A program made the position numbers and the translations under genes. 64,000 nt of DNA. Source: Epiperipatus broadwayi (taxonomy: Eukaryota > Onychophora > Udeonychophora > Euonychophora > Peripatidae). Where the stretch lies: the NCBI GenBank assembly GCA_028023455.1, contig JAQFVV010006231.1, forward strand, positions 8,134,036 to 8,198,035. The letters run 5' to 3'. Below the pieces are notes generated by a model. The model ran no database searches. It was not told the DNA's origin and was given only the letters and a program-made list of their open reading frames with translations. Positions 1 through 12,982 of the stretch are shown here, piece by piece. Position 1 is the stretch's first letter. Every line of letters starts with the position of its first letter.

Positions 1-2520
1 GCCATCTAGGCATTTGAGCCTAGAAAAATTTATAAAGTAGGCAGATACGCGCTGTTAAGATTCCACTTTATTTAAATATTCCGATCGTTAGCCCAAGTCA
101 CTAGCTCAGTGGAGACGCAGAGATAAAAATCTATAAATTTTATATCTTAAATATAAAAGAATAAAAGCCACTGCCAGAAATTAACACATAAAAATATTTA
201 TTTACGCACATATAAAATCATTCTAAATTCGAGGAATAGGTTTAACATTTTTTTAGATTTTTAGATTACTCTTTAATTGTACATTTACATAAATTTCAAT
301 GAGTTTAATATTTTATTTAGATGGTCAAGTATGAATAGACTACATAGATCTGCATTTGAAAAGAAAATATTCTTCCCTGATTTAACCTTAGGCAACAAAT
401 TTCGCAACCAAACTGGCACCAATCCATCTGATACATTCATGTATTCAATGTAGCATGATACGACAACACAAAATACTATACTGTCAGGAAACGTACATCT
501 GAACAATAAGTAGAAATAGAGAAGACATTGACTCTCCACCAACAGGAATGTGACATCTGTTGGCAAGTAGAACAATAAACAAAAAACTCCATAGGAATGG
601 ACTGCGGTCTTCTGCCGACTTACAAACCCATCCATAGGCAAACAGAGGGTGTGTGGCGTATATCTATAATCCTGCCCGTAGCGGACCTCATACTACATCT
701 ACTAATTACACAAATATATCCAATCCATTGAACCAATTCAACTACGAAATGAATAACCTAAGATTACCCTCCCTTAATATAACTTTACAAAACTATATAG
801 CCATTCACGCCCGACTTAAATTTAACATTTAAATACGTTCGCACAAATGCATTTTATAAAATTTGTTTTAAAATGTTGAGTACAGATCAGCTGCACAGAT
901 TCCACGGTCAAAAACATTCCAAATTAAACACAACCGATCAAAATACAAAGTCATCGATAAACGTCACTTGCATAGGGAATATACAAATCCCATTAGCATT
1001 CATCGTAAGATGCTTGCAGTGATATCGTTGACATATATTCTAATCGAATGTGAAAACCACAACATTATCAACCGCTAACGAATCTATGCAACGTCTATAC
1101 CCAACCTTAAATTTCCTCATTTAAAATTTAAACAATAAATATTAATACAAATAAATAATAAATGGAAATGATTTTTTTTATCAAACGCAAACATATATAA
1201 TATTACACATTATCAATTGAGTTGACACATAAGTCAGAGAAAAGTTCTTTTTATAAAATTTAAATTAACTTATCAATCTTTAAAGTTCTTAATTAATATT
1301 ATGATTTTAACAATTGTTCAGTTCTATTGCTTACGGTAGAAGAGTCCCTGTTCCCGTTGGCAATTCCCACGGAGACTTTCCTGGAAGACCGGTCTGATAT
1401 TTTGGAGGTAGCATTAGCTGGTTCTGTTCTGGTATCACAGTCTTTGCATTTTTAAAATAAGTGAGTGAGGACGACAAGTGCGTCTTGTCGCCAGACTCAC
1501 CAAAATCAAGTTGGAAAAAACTGACTGGAACTCAATATTTTTTTCTTTTTATAGTCCTCCTATGGATTCCATGAACAAAAACGTCACTGTTCTGTTTTTT
1601 CGTTATGGTCCGGGCCTTTATTTGCTTCCATTGGTCAAGCTAAAATCTCTTTCTTCTCTTATCTAACTTTTCATCTGACTTTTTAATTAAACAGCTTTTA
1701 GATAATTAATAAACAATCATTTCCATTTATAGATTACAGGAATTAATTAATACCTGTTTTTATTTTAACTTACGTTATTTTTTTATTAAAATATTTTTAT
1801 ATTTCAATCTTGTATTTTTTTATTAAAAAAAATACGTTCAAATACTTTTTTTTTTGTTGTTTATGAAAAAAATATTTTTAAAGTTTAGCATCTGTGCGAA
1901 TGTATATACGTTTAACAATATTTTAATTTTAGCGTTTAGTTTTTTACTTTTATTTGCGAACTTTTAAGTTTTTATTTTAAATAAATGTAACAACATATTT
2001 ATATATCGTTACAATATATATATATGGCAAATAAATATTTAAAATATATACATATGATCTGATTATGTTTTATGCTATGGGTTCTCACTTGACATTAATT
2101 CTTATAAATTAAATAGGTGATTGTACATTGAACTTTACCTATCAAATGCTAAATCTAAAATGTATATTTATGTAATACAAATGTGTTGTAATACAGATTT
2201 ACTTTTCAAAATATAAGAGAATCAGTGACATTCATATATAAAAAAAATAGTTAATGAAAATAAAAATATACTAAAGATGAATCCATATATTTATTTGTTA
2301 TTTTAAGAGGATAAAATAAAAACATACTTTGAATTAATTCATAATCAATGAACAAAGAAGATAAATATTTTAAAATTAGAATTTTAATTACTAAGCTATT
2401 AAATATAAATTTAAATTTAGAAAAACATAACTCTCTTATACTTTAGGCATGTAAAATAAATCTCAACTTAAATTATATTACCATTTATATTAATATACAT
2501 TATGCAGTTATATATATACA
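1..2520. other. AT-rich noncoding DNA, no gene recognised
   Basis: I see no recognisable protein, RNA gene or repeat family here. The first 1.1 kb has more CpG dinucleotides than most of the window. The longest open frame (285-641, minus) gives a cysteine- and leucine-rich translation with no motif I know and no splice context, so I do not call it a gene. From about 1100 the sequence becomes strongly AT-rich with homopolymer runs. Confidence 0.5.
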
Positions 2521-2521
2521 A

Positions 2522-2576
<55 letters not shown>
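2521..2576. repeat. (AAT)n microsatellite
   Basis: About 18 uninterrupted AAT units, followed by a short ATAT tail. A shorter run of the same triplet lies near 20660-20690. Confidence 0.95.
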
Positions 2577-3249
2577 TATGTAATGGCAAAGAACCTCAGT
2601 AATTGTCCTCAAATGTGATATTTCCAAAACAATATCATAGTGCTAATATTCATTTTTTGAGCCACAATCCAATGGTATTTTATTATTCCAGATAAGATAT
2701 AAATATCATGAAAAGCTATAAGATTCAAGCACATTTCATCCATATAATGTTATAAATATATAATTTATATCCATTACGAAGCAATGTAAATATCCTTTCA
2801 TTTAGCAAGTAATTAATTTATAAAACATTATAAGTAAATAGTCGCTAGTTTCATTCATGACAATGGGATGGAAATTGAGCCAATTTATATCTTGCATATG
2901 AATAATTAATCAATCTCATAAAATTATATTAGCAGGTGAACATAATCTTTCTGTACAATTTTATGTTGTTAGTATTTATATATCATATTTGAAAAGTAAG
3001 TAATATCTTTTTTTTAAAGCAAAGAAATATTCCACTGGTTTTTTAAATGCTATGAATTAACTTTCATTCTTTCAATAAATTGGCACCTCCCACAAATTCC
3101 TGATCAATCTGCTCAGTTAATGGATGAATACTATTGTTTTCACCCCATCATTCTTTCCATTTAATAATCATATATTTTTAAAAACAAATAAATAAAAAAT
3201 CATATGAAGAAATTTGGATTTGCTTCTATTGAAACCAAGATATATATAT
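2577..3249. other. AT-rich noncoding DNA
   Basis: Nothing recognisable apart from short (TA)n runs, for example near 3240-3256. Confidence 0.5.
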
Positions 3250-5200
3250 ATATATTGAAACAGACAGATCGAAGAACCGATCTTAGTTTCATGTGTTTAA
3301 GTACGGTAATTCGAACTACTATTCGCCCGCAATGGGATTTTTCCATTTCAAGTCACAAAAATTGAGCTATATATATTTTATGTTTTGTAAATAAATATGT
3401 AAAGATTCCGTGCATAAATGTCACAAATCATGAAATAATATTCGTGTGTGCGTGGTTTGTGAATTTATATCAACTTAATTTAAAAGTTTCATTGCGGGTG
3501 TATTTGCTTAAATTTTAGCCTTTTAGAATTATACAAAGTCGTTTAAAAATGCTGATCAAAAGTCACATTCCTTTGATCAGTGTTTTTAATTAAAATCTGT
3601 ATTGTACAAATGTATAGAGTAATTAGGTTGTATTCGAAATTAGATAAGGAATTTATATTTGTAATTACTGTGTCAATTTAAAATTGCGTATTAAAGTTAG
3701 AGATAGCTGAAAACGGAACAATGGAAATGGATAATTGATATTGTATGGTCAAGCTGGATTGCTGGAGGCTGGAGAAAAGTAGGCGGAGCCTAAAACAAAA
3801 CCAGACAGAAAGGTCAACCGTGGCCATCTTTAAAAAAAACTAACATTCTAACTTTTGACGTGGCTGAGAGTAGATCGTCTCAAAACAGCACAGCAGTTGC
3901 TAGAAAAATCGCTACAACTTTTGTTAAGAAGTCCACCAGTAAACCGTAATGTCGATGGGCTAAGTGCCAGGAGCTGATCTCTGTCCTGCCAATTTGAATC
4001 TTCGTGCCGCTGACTGATCATGTTTTATGTGCTTCACAATTTCCAGCTTCCAATCTCCAAATTGACTATGCCTTCCAAGTAAATTTCAAATGCGCGCCTA
4101 CGTTCGTCAGAAATACCATCGTGAGAAGCCAAGCCGGATGAAGAAAGAAGGGTAACTGTGTTACATGAACTTTTAACTTCCTCCCGAGCTTAATGTTATA
4201 AGTTAATCTGTCAATCAAATGAATCACATGTAAGTTTTGTTTCGTTTATAATGCTACTGTTTCAAACCTGTCAGTAAATTTTCTTTTCTCCTTTTCCTCT
4301 GCTCTAGTCTTTAGAAAATAGTTTATGAATATTGTATCTACTAATAATAATTCAAATGAAGACATTTATATTTTTTTTTCTTTTATTACTTATGCTATAA
4401 ACAAACGATGCCAATAGAATATTTCCCAACTCTGCTTAAAGCTAGTTTATAATATTGATTATAGTTATTTTAAAAGGAAGTTCGATTAAATTAAAGATTA
4501 TTTCATATATTGAGTTGGCAGATATTAAATCACTTTATTATGTTTTTTTTTTAGTTTTGTCATTCTATTGTAACTGATACTTCAATCTTAAATATGTAAA
4601 AGGGTTTTAAGTTATTATCTTGGTTTCATACATGAAATGAGAAATAGTTTTCAGTGTATAATTTGTTATAATCGCTACCGCCTGAACAACCTGGGGGGTT
4701 TAGGGGTTTCAGAGTAAACTTAATTAATTATTGCTTCCGCGGTCAGTTTGATTCCGCCATGTTTTATTGGAATAGTTATATCAGCCTGTTGCGTAGAAAT
4801 AGACGAATTGATTACCCAGGTTTGGTATAGTTCCTTTTCAAATCCACTTCAAGCACTCGTCCTCGATGACTGTGGCAATGCCTTCCCTTTGCCGAAGTTA
4901 GCGTCTCGCCATACTACCATATGGGGAAGAAAGCAATTCTTTCCCAGGTTATCTCTTGGATCACCGGGTTTCGAAATGATCCCGGCTGGTTGTAGTGTTC
5001 CGGAGCTGCTTGGGGGCATTAAGCCTTGTCAAAGTACAAGCCGCCCGGTATTCCGTTGATGCACCGCAAGTGATTACTGTAGGGCTCTTCAATCTAGGCA
5101 ACCACTAGTACATCAATCTTAGATATCATAGTTATACGAAACCACCCTCCAACTATTCGTACACGCAACGGTTCGAATCTATTCGAATAAAATAACTTAA
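3250..5200. other. CpG-retaining, GC-richer island of unknown function
   Basis: This segment is clearly richer in G, C and CpG than most of the window, notably 3265-3345, 3780-4160 and 4680-5100. The 4690-5095 block has many CpGs and balanced base composition. A 103-codon open frame at 4748-5059 (plus) starts at TTG rather than ATG and resembles no protein I recognise. The minus strand is broken by stops. Possible explanations are an unmethylated promoter or first-exon region, or an old GC-richer insertion. I cannot assign a gene, and I found no match to rRNA or tRNA consensus sequence. Confidence 0.4.
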
Positions 5201-8200
5201 TAAAAATCGTAGATAAATATTTTCAATGCTCAAATGCTCTGATTCCCTTAGCCACCCGTCAATCATTTCACTACACAAATATTGGTATGAGTTTGTTTAC
5301 CAGGTAAAATGATTACTAAAGACTAGTAGCTAACTATAATAGAATATTTATGAAAATCTTACCGTACTTTTGAATACTATATTTTTATGCTTTCTATTTG
5401 TTATTAAACAATTTATTTACTCTAATTTTGTGTCTTCCACCTCATTACTCTCGAAGTCTATTTAGTCACCTACTGTCTGTATTGGCAACTTAAATATATA
5501 CATTACATTAATGACCGTACCAATATCCAGAGTATAATAGATCTATATATAAAACTGTAAGTAATTTAGTCTGTGTTCTGAGTTGAGCTAGTAAAGGGAT
5601 AACCCCGTGCTGTTATAAAGTCATCATCGGTTGGTCATACCGGGGTTTGGGTTTGAATTTAGTTGGCGTTTTGGAATTTATTCTTAAACGTGGACTGGGT
5701 TTGAACTCGGGTACTGTGTATGAGTAAGCGTGGTGGATTTATACCGGTACAATATATATATATATATAGAGAGAGAGAGCTTAATCTGTTTGGTTCTATT
5801 TATAAACTTTTTAATTGACATAAGAGAAACTATAGTGATGCTTTATATTAATTCTTTTATCATCTTCAGCCAGAATCCCACAAATAAAAATCTTATTACA
5901 TAAAATAATGACAAATTAAAAAAATTTTTTTTTAATTACTAGTATAACATACAATATTTAGATTTTAAAATACAAATAGTATTCTTTCATACTACAATAG
6001 AAATATACTTTTTATACATATTTTTCAATACAACATTATACTAATAAAATATATATATATATACTTGAGACATTAAATATTTAGGCATATTATTTGTAAC
6101 CTACTATTGTGAATGCAGTAAAGAAAATAATAATTTTATCAAGCTTAAACTATTATTTACACATTCATCTTTAAAATGAATAAAGCCAATTCGTAATTTT
6201 TATTCACTAGAATTAAGAACAAACATTTCTTTTTTTCAATATTATATGTTGTCATAGCAACATAGTCAAATGCAGTCCAGATTAATATTTTTATTATTAA
6301 AATCAAACTAAAAAAAAAAAAATTTTTTTTTTTACAATTGTCATTACACGCATTTTATTTCAAATTTCAGTAGATACAGTATTTAGCATGAAAGTCATGG
6401 TATGTGATATTGGAGTATCAGAAATGACAGTTTGAGTTTTGATTCAGAAATCTCTTATTGATTCCATTATTCTATCATCGTGTTAAACCACACAGTGCCT
6501 ATGATAAAACAAAAGAAATAAAAAATATATAATTTTATATATATTGGTAATTTATTTTTAAAAAATATTTTTTCAGAATGTTTATGTCATTTTTATCAAA
6601 TTATAACATTGCATATATATTTTCTTCTATCCACACATATATTAAATAATATTAAAAAAAGGGCAAAGGGAATGTTTGTCAGATATTAATAGAATTATTT
6701 GTATTTTTATATAAATATTAAAAATATGGAGATTCTCATTTCTCATCTGTATAATTAATGTTTTGTACATTAACCATTGAACAATTACAAAATATGATAG
6801 ATTCTCTAACTTCTTCACATATTGAAATTTTCAAGGTTTGGAAGCACAACAATAATATGCATATTCACACATACACAAAAAAAATGCATGAAAAGAATTA
6901 AAAACATTATTTACTGAATTATAATCATTTTCTGCCAGAGAGAATGGTGATAAAAGATTTGTAGGCTTTTATTCAATTAACAATTTATATTGTATTGTAT
7001 GGAGTTATAATTGCACTTAATATAGAGCAACATATAGATATAGTTGATAGAAAAAATGTTAATATATATTTTTTTCTATTAATAAAGTCTTCAATATTTT
7101 TGTTTTTTAAAAAAAAAAATCATTGTCATTACTGTTTAAATTTATCAAAAGAAAAATAATGACAATCAAAATGTTGAAATTGTTATTATTTAGAAATGCT
7201 TGAGTCCACTATTAGGATTTATCTAATGAACAATAAGAAGTTGGAAGCAAGCACCACAATAAGCTTTTGATGTTCAACTGTCAAATTGATTTGGACAAGA
7301 GATAGCATTATGAAGCTAAATATAATAATTGTTATTTCTCTGGTTTAAAGTTCTTTATTAATTATATGTATTATTCTGTTTATTTCTTGCACAGATAAAA
7401 GTATTGTCCATGCCAGGGCCGCTGTATGGGTGTGAAGTGCCTTTGTGCAGGATAAATTTTGGTGCCTTGGTCTCATGAACAGAGCTAACCTGAATGCATT
7501 GTGATGGCATATGACCTTCCATTTATATCTTTTTTGAAAATCAAAAAATAATACATTTTATTACATGCTAAATGAATTTGTCAAAGCTTTTCATTTATAA
7601 ATCCTGTAATGAATATCATATGCAAAATAATATAATTGTAGAAGCACAGATTGTGCAATAATGCAGATTTTAACATTTTTATGTATTGAATCAGAATTTG
7701 CCAAAAATAAAATAAAATAAAATTATGACAATTTTTTTAATGGATTCACAATAAAAAATTGGAAAAAATAAAATATATATTTTGTTAGGTGTACTTTGTT
7801 TTCTCAAGTATTGATTCAAAATCATATTTATCATAAATAAATGATTATTTATTTATTCATTATAAGTATAAATTTGTGCAATTTTAATAAATCTATATTT
7901 GCAAGTAAGATTATTTATTTTTTAATATCTAAATGTTTTTCATTGTGCGAAGAAGACCCAGCCATCTCATCCATGAACTAAAGTTACTTTATTAAAACAA
8001 AATGAATTTGGTATAATTTTGTTTAACAAAAGCACACAATAAAATATTAAAAAATTAAACCTTTTTACACTTTTATGTTTTTATTGACATAAAACTCTCA
8101 ATCAGTTTTGATATGATTTTAGCCAACATTTTAATTAGTTCAAAAATAACTTCAGAATTTCTCATGCATAAATTATGTTTTTTATTAAAAAGTTAGCTTC

Positions 8201-9292
8201 TCAATCTCAAATGTTTCTTCACTAATAAAATTTTTTTTTTCTATCTGTGTTATTTCAGCTTAACATAGTCAAGTTACGTAATGAGGTATCTAGGAATTTT
8301 AAGGATTTACTTTAAAGGAATAATTTTTCACACTTACATTGTTTATTCAATAAATTTCATGCCTTAGACTTTTTTTTTGCTTAATGATAGATTATAATAA
8401 GTGAAAAAAAACATCAAGCAATTATCCATTAGAATAGATAAAATATTTTGTAGGCACTTTAACACTTTAATTATTTGCTGTGTATCTAATAAATATTTTA
8501 CCAAATAATCTTTGCACACATAAATTTATATAATGGAGTTCATTTGAATAATAGATTAATACTTATATACATTTATCTATTATAAATTATAACATATGTC
8601 GTATGATTTATTCAACTAATAATAAAACCTATGTAGTCTGTAAGTGTCCCTAAGTTTGCTTTGGGACCTATCGTGGCAAAATTCATTGGGAAAATCCTCT
8701 GTCCAAATCTTGCTCTTCTATTATGTTTAATCTTCAGCAGTGATAGTCCAAATCGCCAATGCTTAATAAAAATATGCTCCTTTTTTGCTACACTCATTCT
8801 CTTTTTTATTAGTAGGAAATTATGTAATAATATATTCCAAGTAGAAATCTTTAAATTTTTTTTTTTTTTTTAATTCATATATGCAGTTACAAATGAAGTT
8901 ATTATAATCAATAGAGGACCATTAAACAATAATATAGCATTTAAAAAAGATATTGTTATTAAAAATAGGAAAAGCTATTCAATAAAATGTGTAAAAATAT
9001 AATACAGCGTACTGAAAAAAAGAAAAAAAGTTAATATTGCTATTAAAATTTTTTTGCACAAATAACATCAGAATCAATCTTAAGATTCCACATCCTAAGT
9101 TGGATACTGTACCATTATGCCAAACTGATTAATACAGGTAAAATGTAAACAAATAACATTAATAAAAACAATTTTATCACATGTAGAATTACTATAATTA
9201 TGAGACAATATTTTTAAAATAAGTTTTATTTTTAAATAAATCATTAATAGTAATGTATTCTTTTTTTATATATAAATTAGGATAATTAAGTA
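5201..9292. other. AT-rich noncoding DNA with microsatellites
   Basis: No gene recognised. It contains a compound (TA)n(GA)n tract at about 5752-5780, several further (TA)n runs and one copy of a short dispersed repeat at 7414-7466. The remaining open frames are low-complexity and lack protein motifs. Confidence 0.5.
7414..7466. repeat. Short dispersed repeat S, copy 1
   Basis: It begins CAGGGCCGCTG and contains a GAAGTGC...TTTGTGCA core followed by ATTTTGGTGCC. The same order of blocks recurs at 60813-60867, and a fragment (GAAGTGCCATTGTGC) lies near 9784-9800. The CAG start is reminiscent of hAT-type transposon ends, but no partner end was found. Confidence 0.45.
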
Positions 9293-9755
9293 AAAGTGAT
9301 TGGAAAATCAAATCATTTACATATAAATTGTATTAATTATAGCTACAGAAAAAGCTTAGACCTATTCGCTTTTGTGCAGTGGTAAAGTGTATGTATAGTA
9401 TATTTCGAGGCTTGAGCAGTTATCATAGCACATCTAAGTAAATAAGTATTGCATTTATAATTAATTAAAAAAGAATGTGTTTCTAACAATAAAGTGATTT
9501 GAAAATCTAAACATTTACGTATAAATTGTAATAAAATAAAATCCAGCCTGTTCAGTTTAGTGCAAAGATAAGGATATATATGCACTATATTTCGAACTCA
9601 AACCTCAAAATTTATGGCTCGAGTAATTGTCATAATTAGTTTAAGTGAAGAAGTATTCCATATTTAAATAAAAAATATTTACATTTGGAACATATTTCTA
9701 ATAATAAAGTGATTCGAAAATGTAAACATTTTTATTTACATATAAATTTTATTAA
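9293..9755. repeat. Degenerate tandem repeat, unit about 200 bp
   Basis: Three phased starts of the motif AAAGTGATT(G/T/C)GAAAAT lie at 9293, 9491 and 9706, each followed by a CATTTA...TATAAATT block. The first two units also share a segment reading roughly GTGCA-GGTAA/GATAA-...-ATATTTCGA. The third is truncated. The units are diverged and noncoding. Confidence 0.6.
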
Positions 9756-11465
9756 TTATCTAAGCATCTTGGAAACCTTATGATGAAGTGCCATTGTGCC
9801 CTGCACATGGCATCCCTTGCCCTTGTATACAGATATTCATAAAGTGTTTGGAAATAATTTAACAAAAATTCAGTGTTTTTCAGCATCTAATAATATTTCA
9901 TATGCAAAATTATTATGAATTAAAAAATATAAAGAATTTAAGAAGAAAATTCAAATACTGATGTTGATATATATGAAGTATACTTCCAAATAAATATTTA
10001 ATATCAAAGAGAAAGATTTTATTGAAATGAAGATTATCATGCAATCATAAAAATTAAAAGTTGCTTCTGAATTTAAAGCATCAAAAGATTATATATGATA
10101 AAAATTTAAAACCCTTATTGATTTAAATAAATAAAATTCCTAGAGATGTGAAAAATATCATTACTAATTGTTTGGGAATTTAATATTTAAAAATCTGGAT
10201 TACAATACAAATTTTATTATCTGATTTAAATATAACTTTATATGAGAAGTAAAAAAAATATTGTCACAACAAAATCTAGATTTTAAGATCATGATAATTT
10301 TGAATAATTATTACAATTCATATTGCCGTTACATTTACTATTCCATCAATGGATTAAAAATTGATCAATTTGTTAAAAACCATTATTTATGCTTTACATT
10401 TGAGAAACTAGTAAATCAGGAAAAATGAAAACAGTTTCCAGGACTACTGGAAGAATTTCAATGTTTTTGATTGTTTTAAACTTATTAATTAAGAGTCCAT
10501 CATTTCATTTTAATGAATTGGTGCTAAAAAAAAAAATTATATCCTGGAGCTCCCCGTTTGCATTAAATCATTTGATTTTTTTTTTTACTAATATGGAAAT
10601 TGATCTTGCTAAAACTGCAGAATTTATTCTTTGTCAGTATTAAATCATAACTTTTAGTGATTATATTACATAAATATTGTTTATTTTTGTCAATCTTTCT
10701 TTTGAAATTTCTTTTATTTATATATCATCATTTCACTTTCACTGGCAAATACAAATGATTTCTTATCACATTTATTGGTTTTATAATTGATTTTCAGCCA
10801 GCACTACTTATATTCAATTTTGCTTCCTGGTTTCTATAAAAGTATCTACATTTCTTTTTTTGGTAGTTTCACACCTGTCTTTTCTTAGTCATTATAATGC
10901 TGATCAGTATCTTTTTATCTATTTGCAAATTTTTTTTTTTTTTTGCAATTATAATGTAAATCTGAGCAACTACAAAATTGAAAAAATGAATTTACTAAAA
11001 GCACCATTCACTTGTATTTTATATTCTATTGTAGATGCCTGATCTGTTTTTTTTTTAAAAAAACAAAAACAAGAAATTAGACCTGCCATATGCATTTTTT
11101 CATTATTTATGGAGATAATTTTTTTAATCACTAAATGTTGTCACTCATTATATTTTTCACATTCCACATATGGTTTGTATATTACTTTTTGTTAGCTTTG
11201 GATAATCATTCATTTATTCAAAGAATTTAATATATTCTTTCTGCTATTATTTCTTGTACAAGCATAAAGTTTTTTTTTGTTTTGTTTTGATTGTCTTTTT
11301 ATCCAACTCTGACTTGATTTCTGATGTAGACCTTGTCTATCAAGACAACATCTGAATGAGCTTTGTCAATTGGTATCTCAGTAATATTCATTAGACAAAC
11401 CTTTTTCTTAACAAGATTTGTATTGAACAAAAAGAAATGCAAAAGAAAAATAATAATTTGGAAAC
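9756..11465. other. AT-rich noncoding DNA
   Basis: No gene recognised. Open frames at 10425-10643, 10860-11042 and 11363-11548 are short, low-complexity and motif-free. A fragment of repeat S lies near 9784. Confidence 0.5.
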
Positions 11466-11511
11466 TGAACACTTATAGTGTTTTTCTGAAGGTTTGTGAT
11501 GATGGTGTTCT

Positions 11512-11745
11512 AGCTGTATTTTTATATTGGACTATTTCCATCATCTAATATGTGTGTTGAATGTCTTTAGAAAAGTTTAATTTATAGTTAAATATTCCAA
11601 ATGCATTCAACTGTTAGTAATATCACAGCAAACAGATTAGTATATGCACTAACTGTTAGTAATATCACAGCAAACAAATGTTAATAATATCAGAGCAAAC
11701 AGGTTAGTATATGCACTAACTGTTAGTAATATCACAGCAAACAGG
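11512..11745 (+). repeat. Left inverted terminal repeat of Penelope-like element 1
   Basis: Its reverse complement matches 12983-13215 nearly base for base over about 234 bp. The outer part is single-copy (starting AGCTGTATTTTT). The inner part is a short tandem array of units containing GTTAGTAATATCACAGCAAA, alternating with GGTTAGTATATGCACTAAC. Confidence 0.9.
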
Positions 11746-11755
11746 TTAGTATACG

Positions 11756-11800
11756 CACAACGTTTCAAGAGGTATTTTTCTCCCCTCTTCTTCAGGTGTT
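11756..11800 (-). ncRNA. Hammerhead-ribozyme-like motif in Penelope-like element 1
   Basis: On the minus strand a CTGAAGA box (the core with the variable position 7 changed) is followed by an AGAGG...CCTCT stem II and then GAAAC. The ACGT after GAA is self-complementary, as in the minimal stem III of known Penelope-associated hammerheads. CAC before the core can pair with GTG after the putative cleavage site. One extra T beside stem II weakens the fit. Confidence 0.45.
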
Positions 11801-11823
11801 GCTGGCCTGACCAGTGACAGTAC

Positions 11824-11906
11824 TAGCATGGGATTCGAACCTGGGTCCTTAGATTCTTGATTATTGAAATTTAAGGTAACGCTCTAACCAACTGAGCCAT
11901 CCTGCC
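11824..11906 (-). other. tRNA-like segment within Penelope-like element 1
   Basis: On the minus strand it begins GGCAGGA, followed by an A-box-like TGGCTCAGTTGGTTAGAGC and, about 45 nt later, a B-box-like GGTTCGAATCC. A CCTTA...TAAGG stem with an enlarged loop occupies the anticodon-arm position. The T-stem and acceptor stem do not close well, so this is tRNA-derived sequence or an internal pol III promoter rather than a working tRNA gene. It lies between the GIY-YIG stop codon and the hammerhead-like motif. Confidence 0.6.
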
Positions 11907-11937
11907 AAAGGCAACAGTATGTAGTAATTTCATATAC

Positions 11938-12981
11938 TTATCTATGAGGTTCCTCCTGATTTCTCCACTTTTTCCTCAGAGCAAACTTGATTAGTGATTT
12001 CCATACATTATGTATAGTCACACTAGGTTGGCTTATGGGATTTTTTGCCATTTTCATGTGAGCAGCTTCTTTCAATTTTCTTTTTTGTACCTTTTCTTCT
12101 TTATCCAATATTTTTGTATTTTCCCAATTGAACGTATGTTCATTGGTCCATACATGGTCTGCTACCTTAGACACATCTGTTTTCTCTCATCTAATCATCA
12201 GTTTATGTTCTTGCAAGTGCTTTTGAATGGGACGGCTGGTCTCACCAATGTATGTTCTTCCACATTCACATGGTATTTCTTAGATGCAGTTTTTTCTTTG
12301 CAGCATTTCAAGTTTAGGCTTTGTAGATGTTAGAATTCCTCGTAGTGTGGTATGGCTTTGAAAAGCTGTTCTGATGTTATACTGATTGCAGATTTTCCTT
12401 AATTTGTCTGCTATTTTTGGAATGTATGGATACACTACAGTACCAATAATTGTCTTTTCTCTTGATGGTTCTTTTTGTTGTCTGTTTAATGTTTTCTTAA
12501 TAACAGCTGATGGATAACCATTTTTCTTAAGAGTTTGTTCTATATAGATCTTTTCTTTTTCCAAATCACCAGTTTCTGAACAAACTTCTTTTGCTCTGTT
12601 CCACAGTGATAGTATAACTCCATGTTTTGTGTTTCTGGTGTGATTAGATGTATAGGCTAGGTATTTTCCTGTATGTGTAGGTTTTTGGTAAACTGTAGTT
12701 TTGATTTTGCCATGAGGGAGTCTTGTCACAAGAACATCTAAGAATGCCAATTTTTGTTCTTGTTCTGGTTCTATTGTAAATTTAATTGAAGGGGATATGT
12801 TGTTGATGTGTGTCCAGAAAGTTTGTAGCAATGCGTCACCATGTGGCCATACAACAAATGTATCATCCACATAGCGAAGCCAAACTTTAGGTGGATAAGG
12901 AGTAGTTTTTATGGCTGTGGTTTCAAGTTCTTCCATGTAAATATTGCTAATCAGGGGAGACAATGGTGAGCCCATAGCCAT
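11938..12981 (-). pseudogene. Penelope-like RT plus GIY-YIG endonuclease, partial and broken
   Basis: This retroelement enzyme would combine reverse transcription with a nicking endonuclease. The first 234 codons (12981-12280) start at the RT motif MGSPLSPLISNIYMEELE. The catalytic motif RYVDDTF follows, with its aspartates at residues 39-40, then KLAFLDVLV and a YQKPTHTGKYL motif. After an in-frame TAA at 12280-12282 the same frame continues with PCECGRTYIGETSRPIQKH, the GIY-YIG core with its Cys pair. A second in-frame stop (TGA, about 12187-12189) comes before the C-terminal part ending at 11938. Upstream RT motifs are missing because the left part of the gene is replaced by the right inverted repeat. 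Family members are several hundred residues longer. The copy is nonfunctional, but the family assignment is firm. Confidence 0.9.
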
Positions 12982-12982
12982 T

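Noticed and set aside
285-641. 118-codon open frame, minus strand
   Set aside because: No recognisable motif, no splice sites or homology signal I can point to. The length is compatible with chance in this composition.
4748-5059. 103-codon frame in the CpG island
   Set aside because: Starts with TTG, not ATG, and the translation has no domain. Open length is explained by higher GC lowering stop frequency.
4860-5095. Possible rRNA fragment because of GC-rich, conserved-looking sequence
   Set aside because: No stretch matches the 18S, 5.8S or 28S sequences I can recall on either strand.
11638-11760. Short repeats GTTAGTAATATCACAGCAAAC as a CRISPR-like array
   Set aside because: Units are part of the Penelope-like terminal repeat, present in mirror image at 12983-13215, with no unique spacers.
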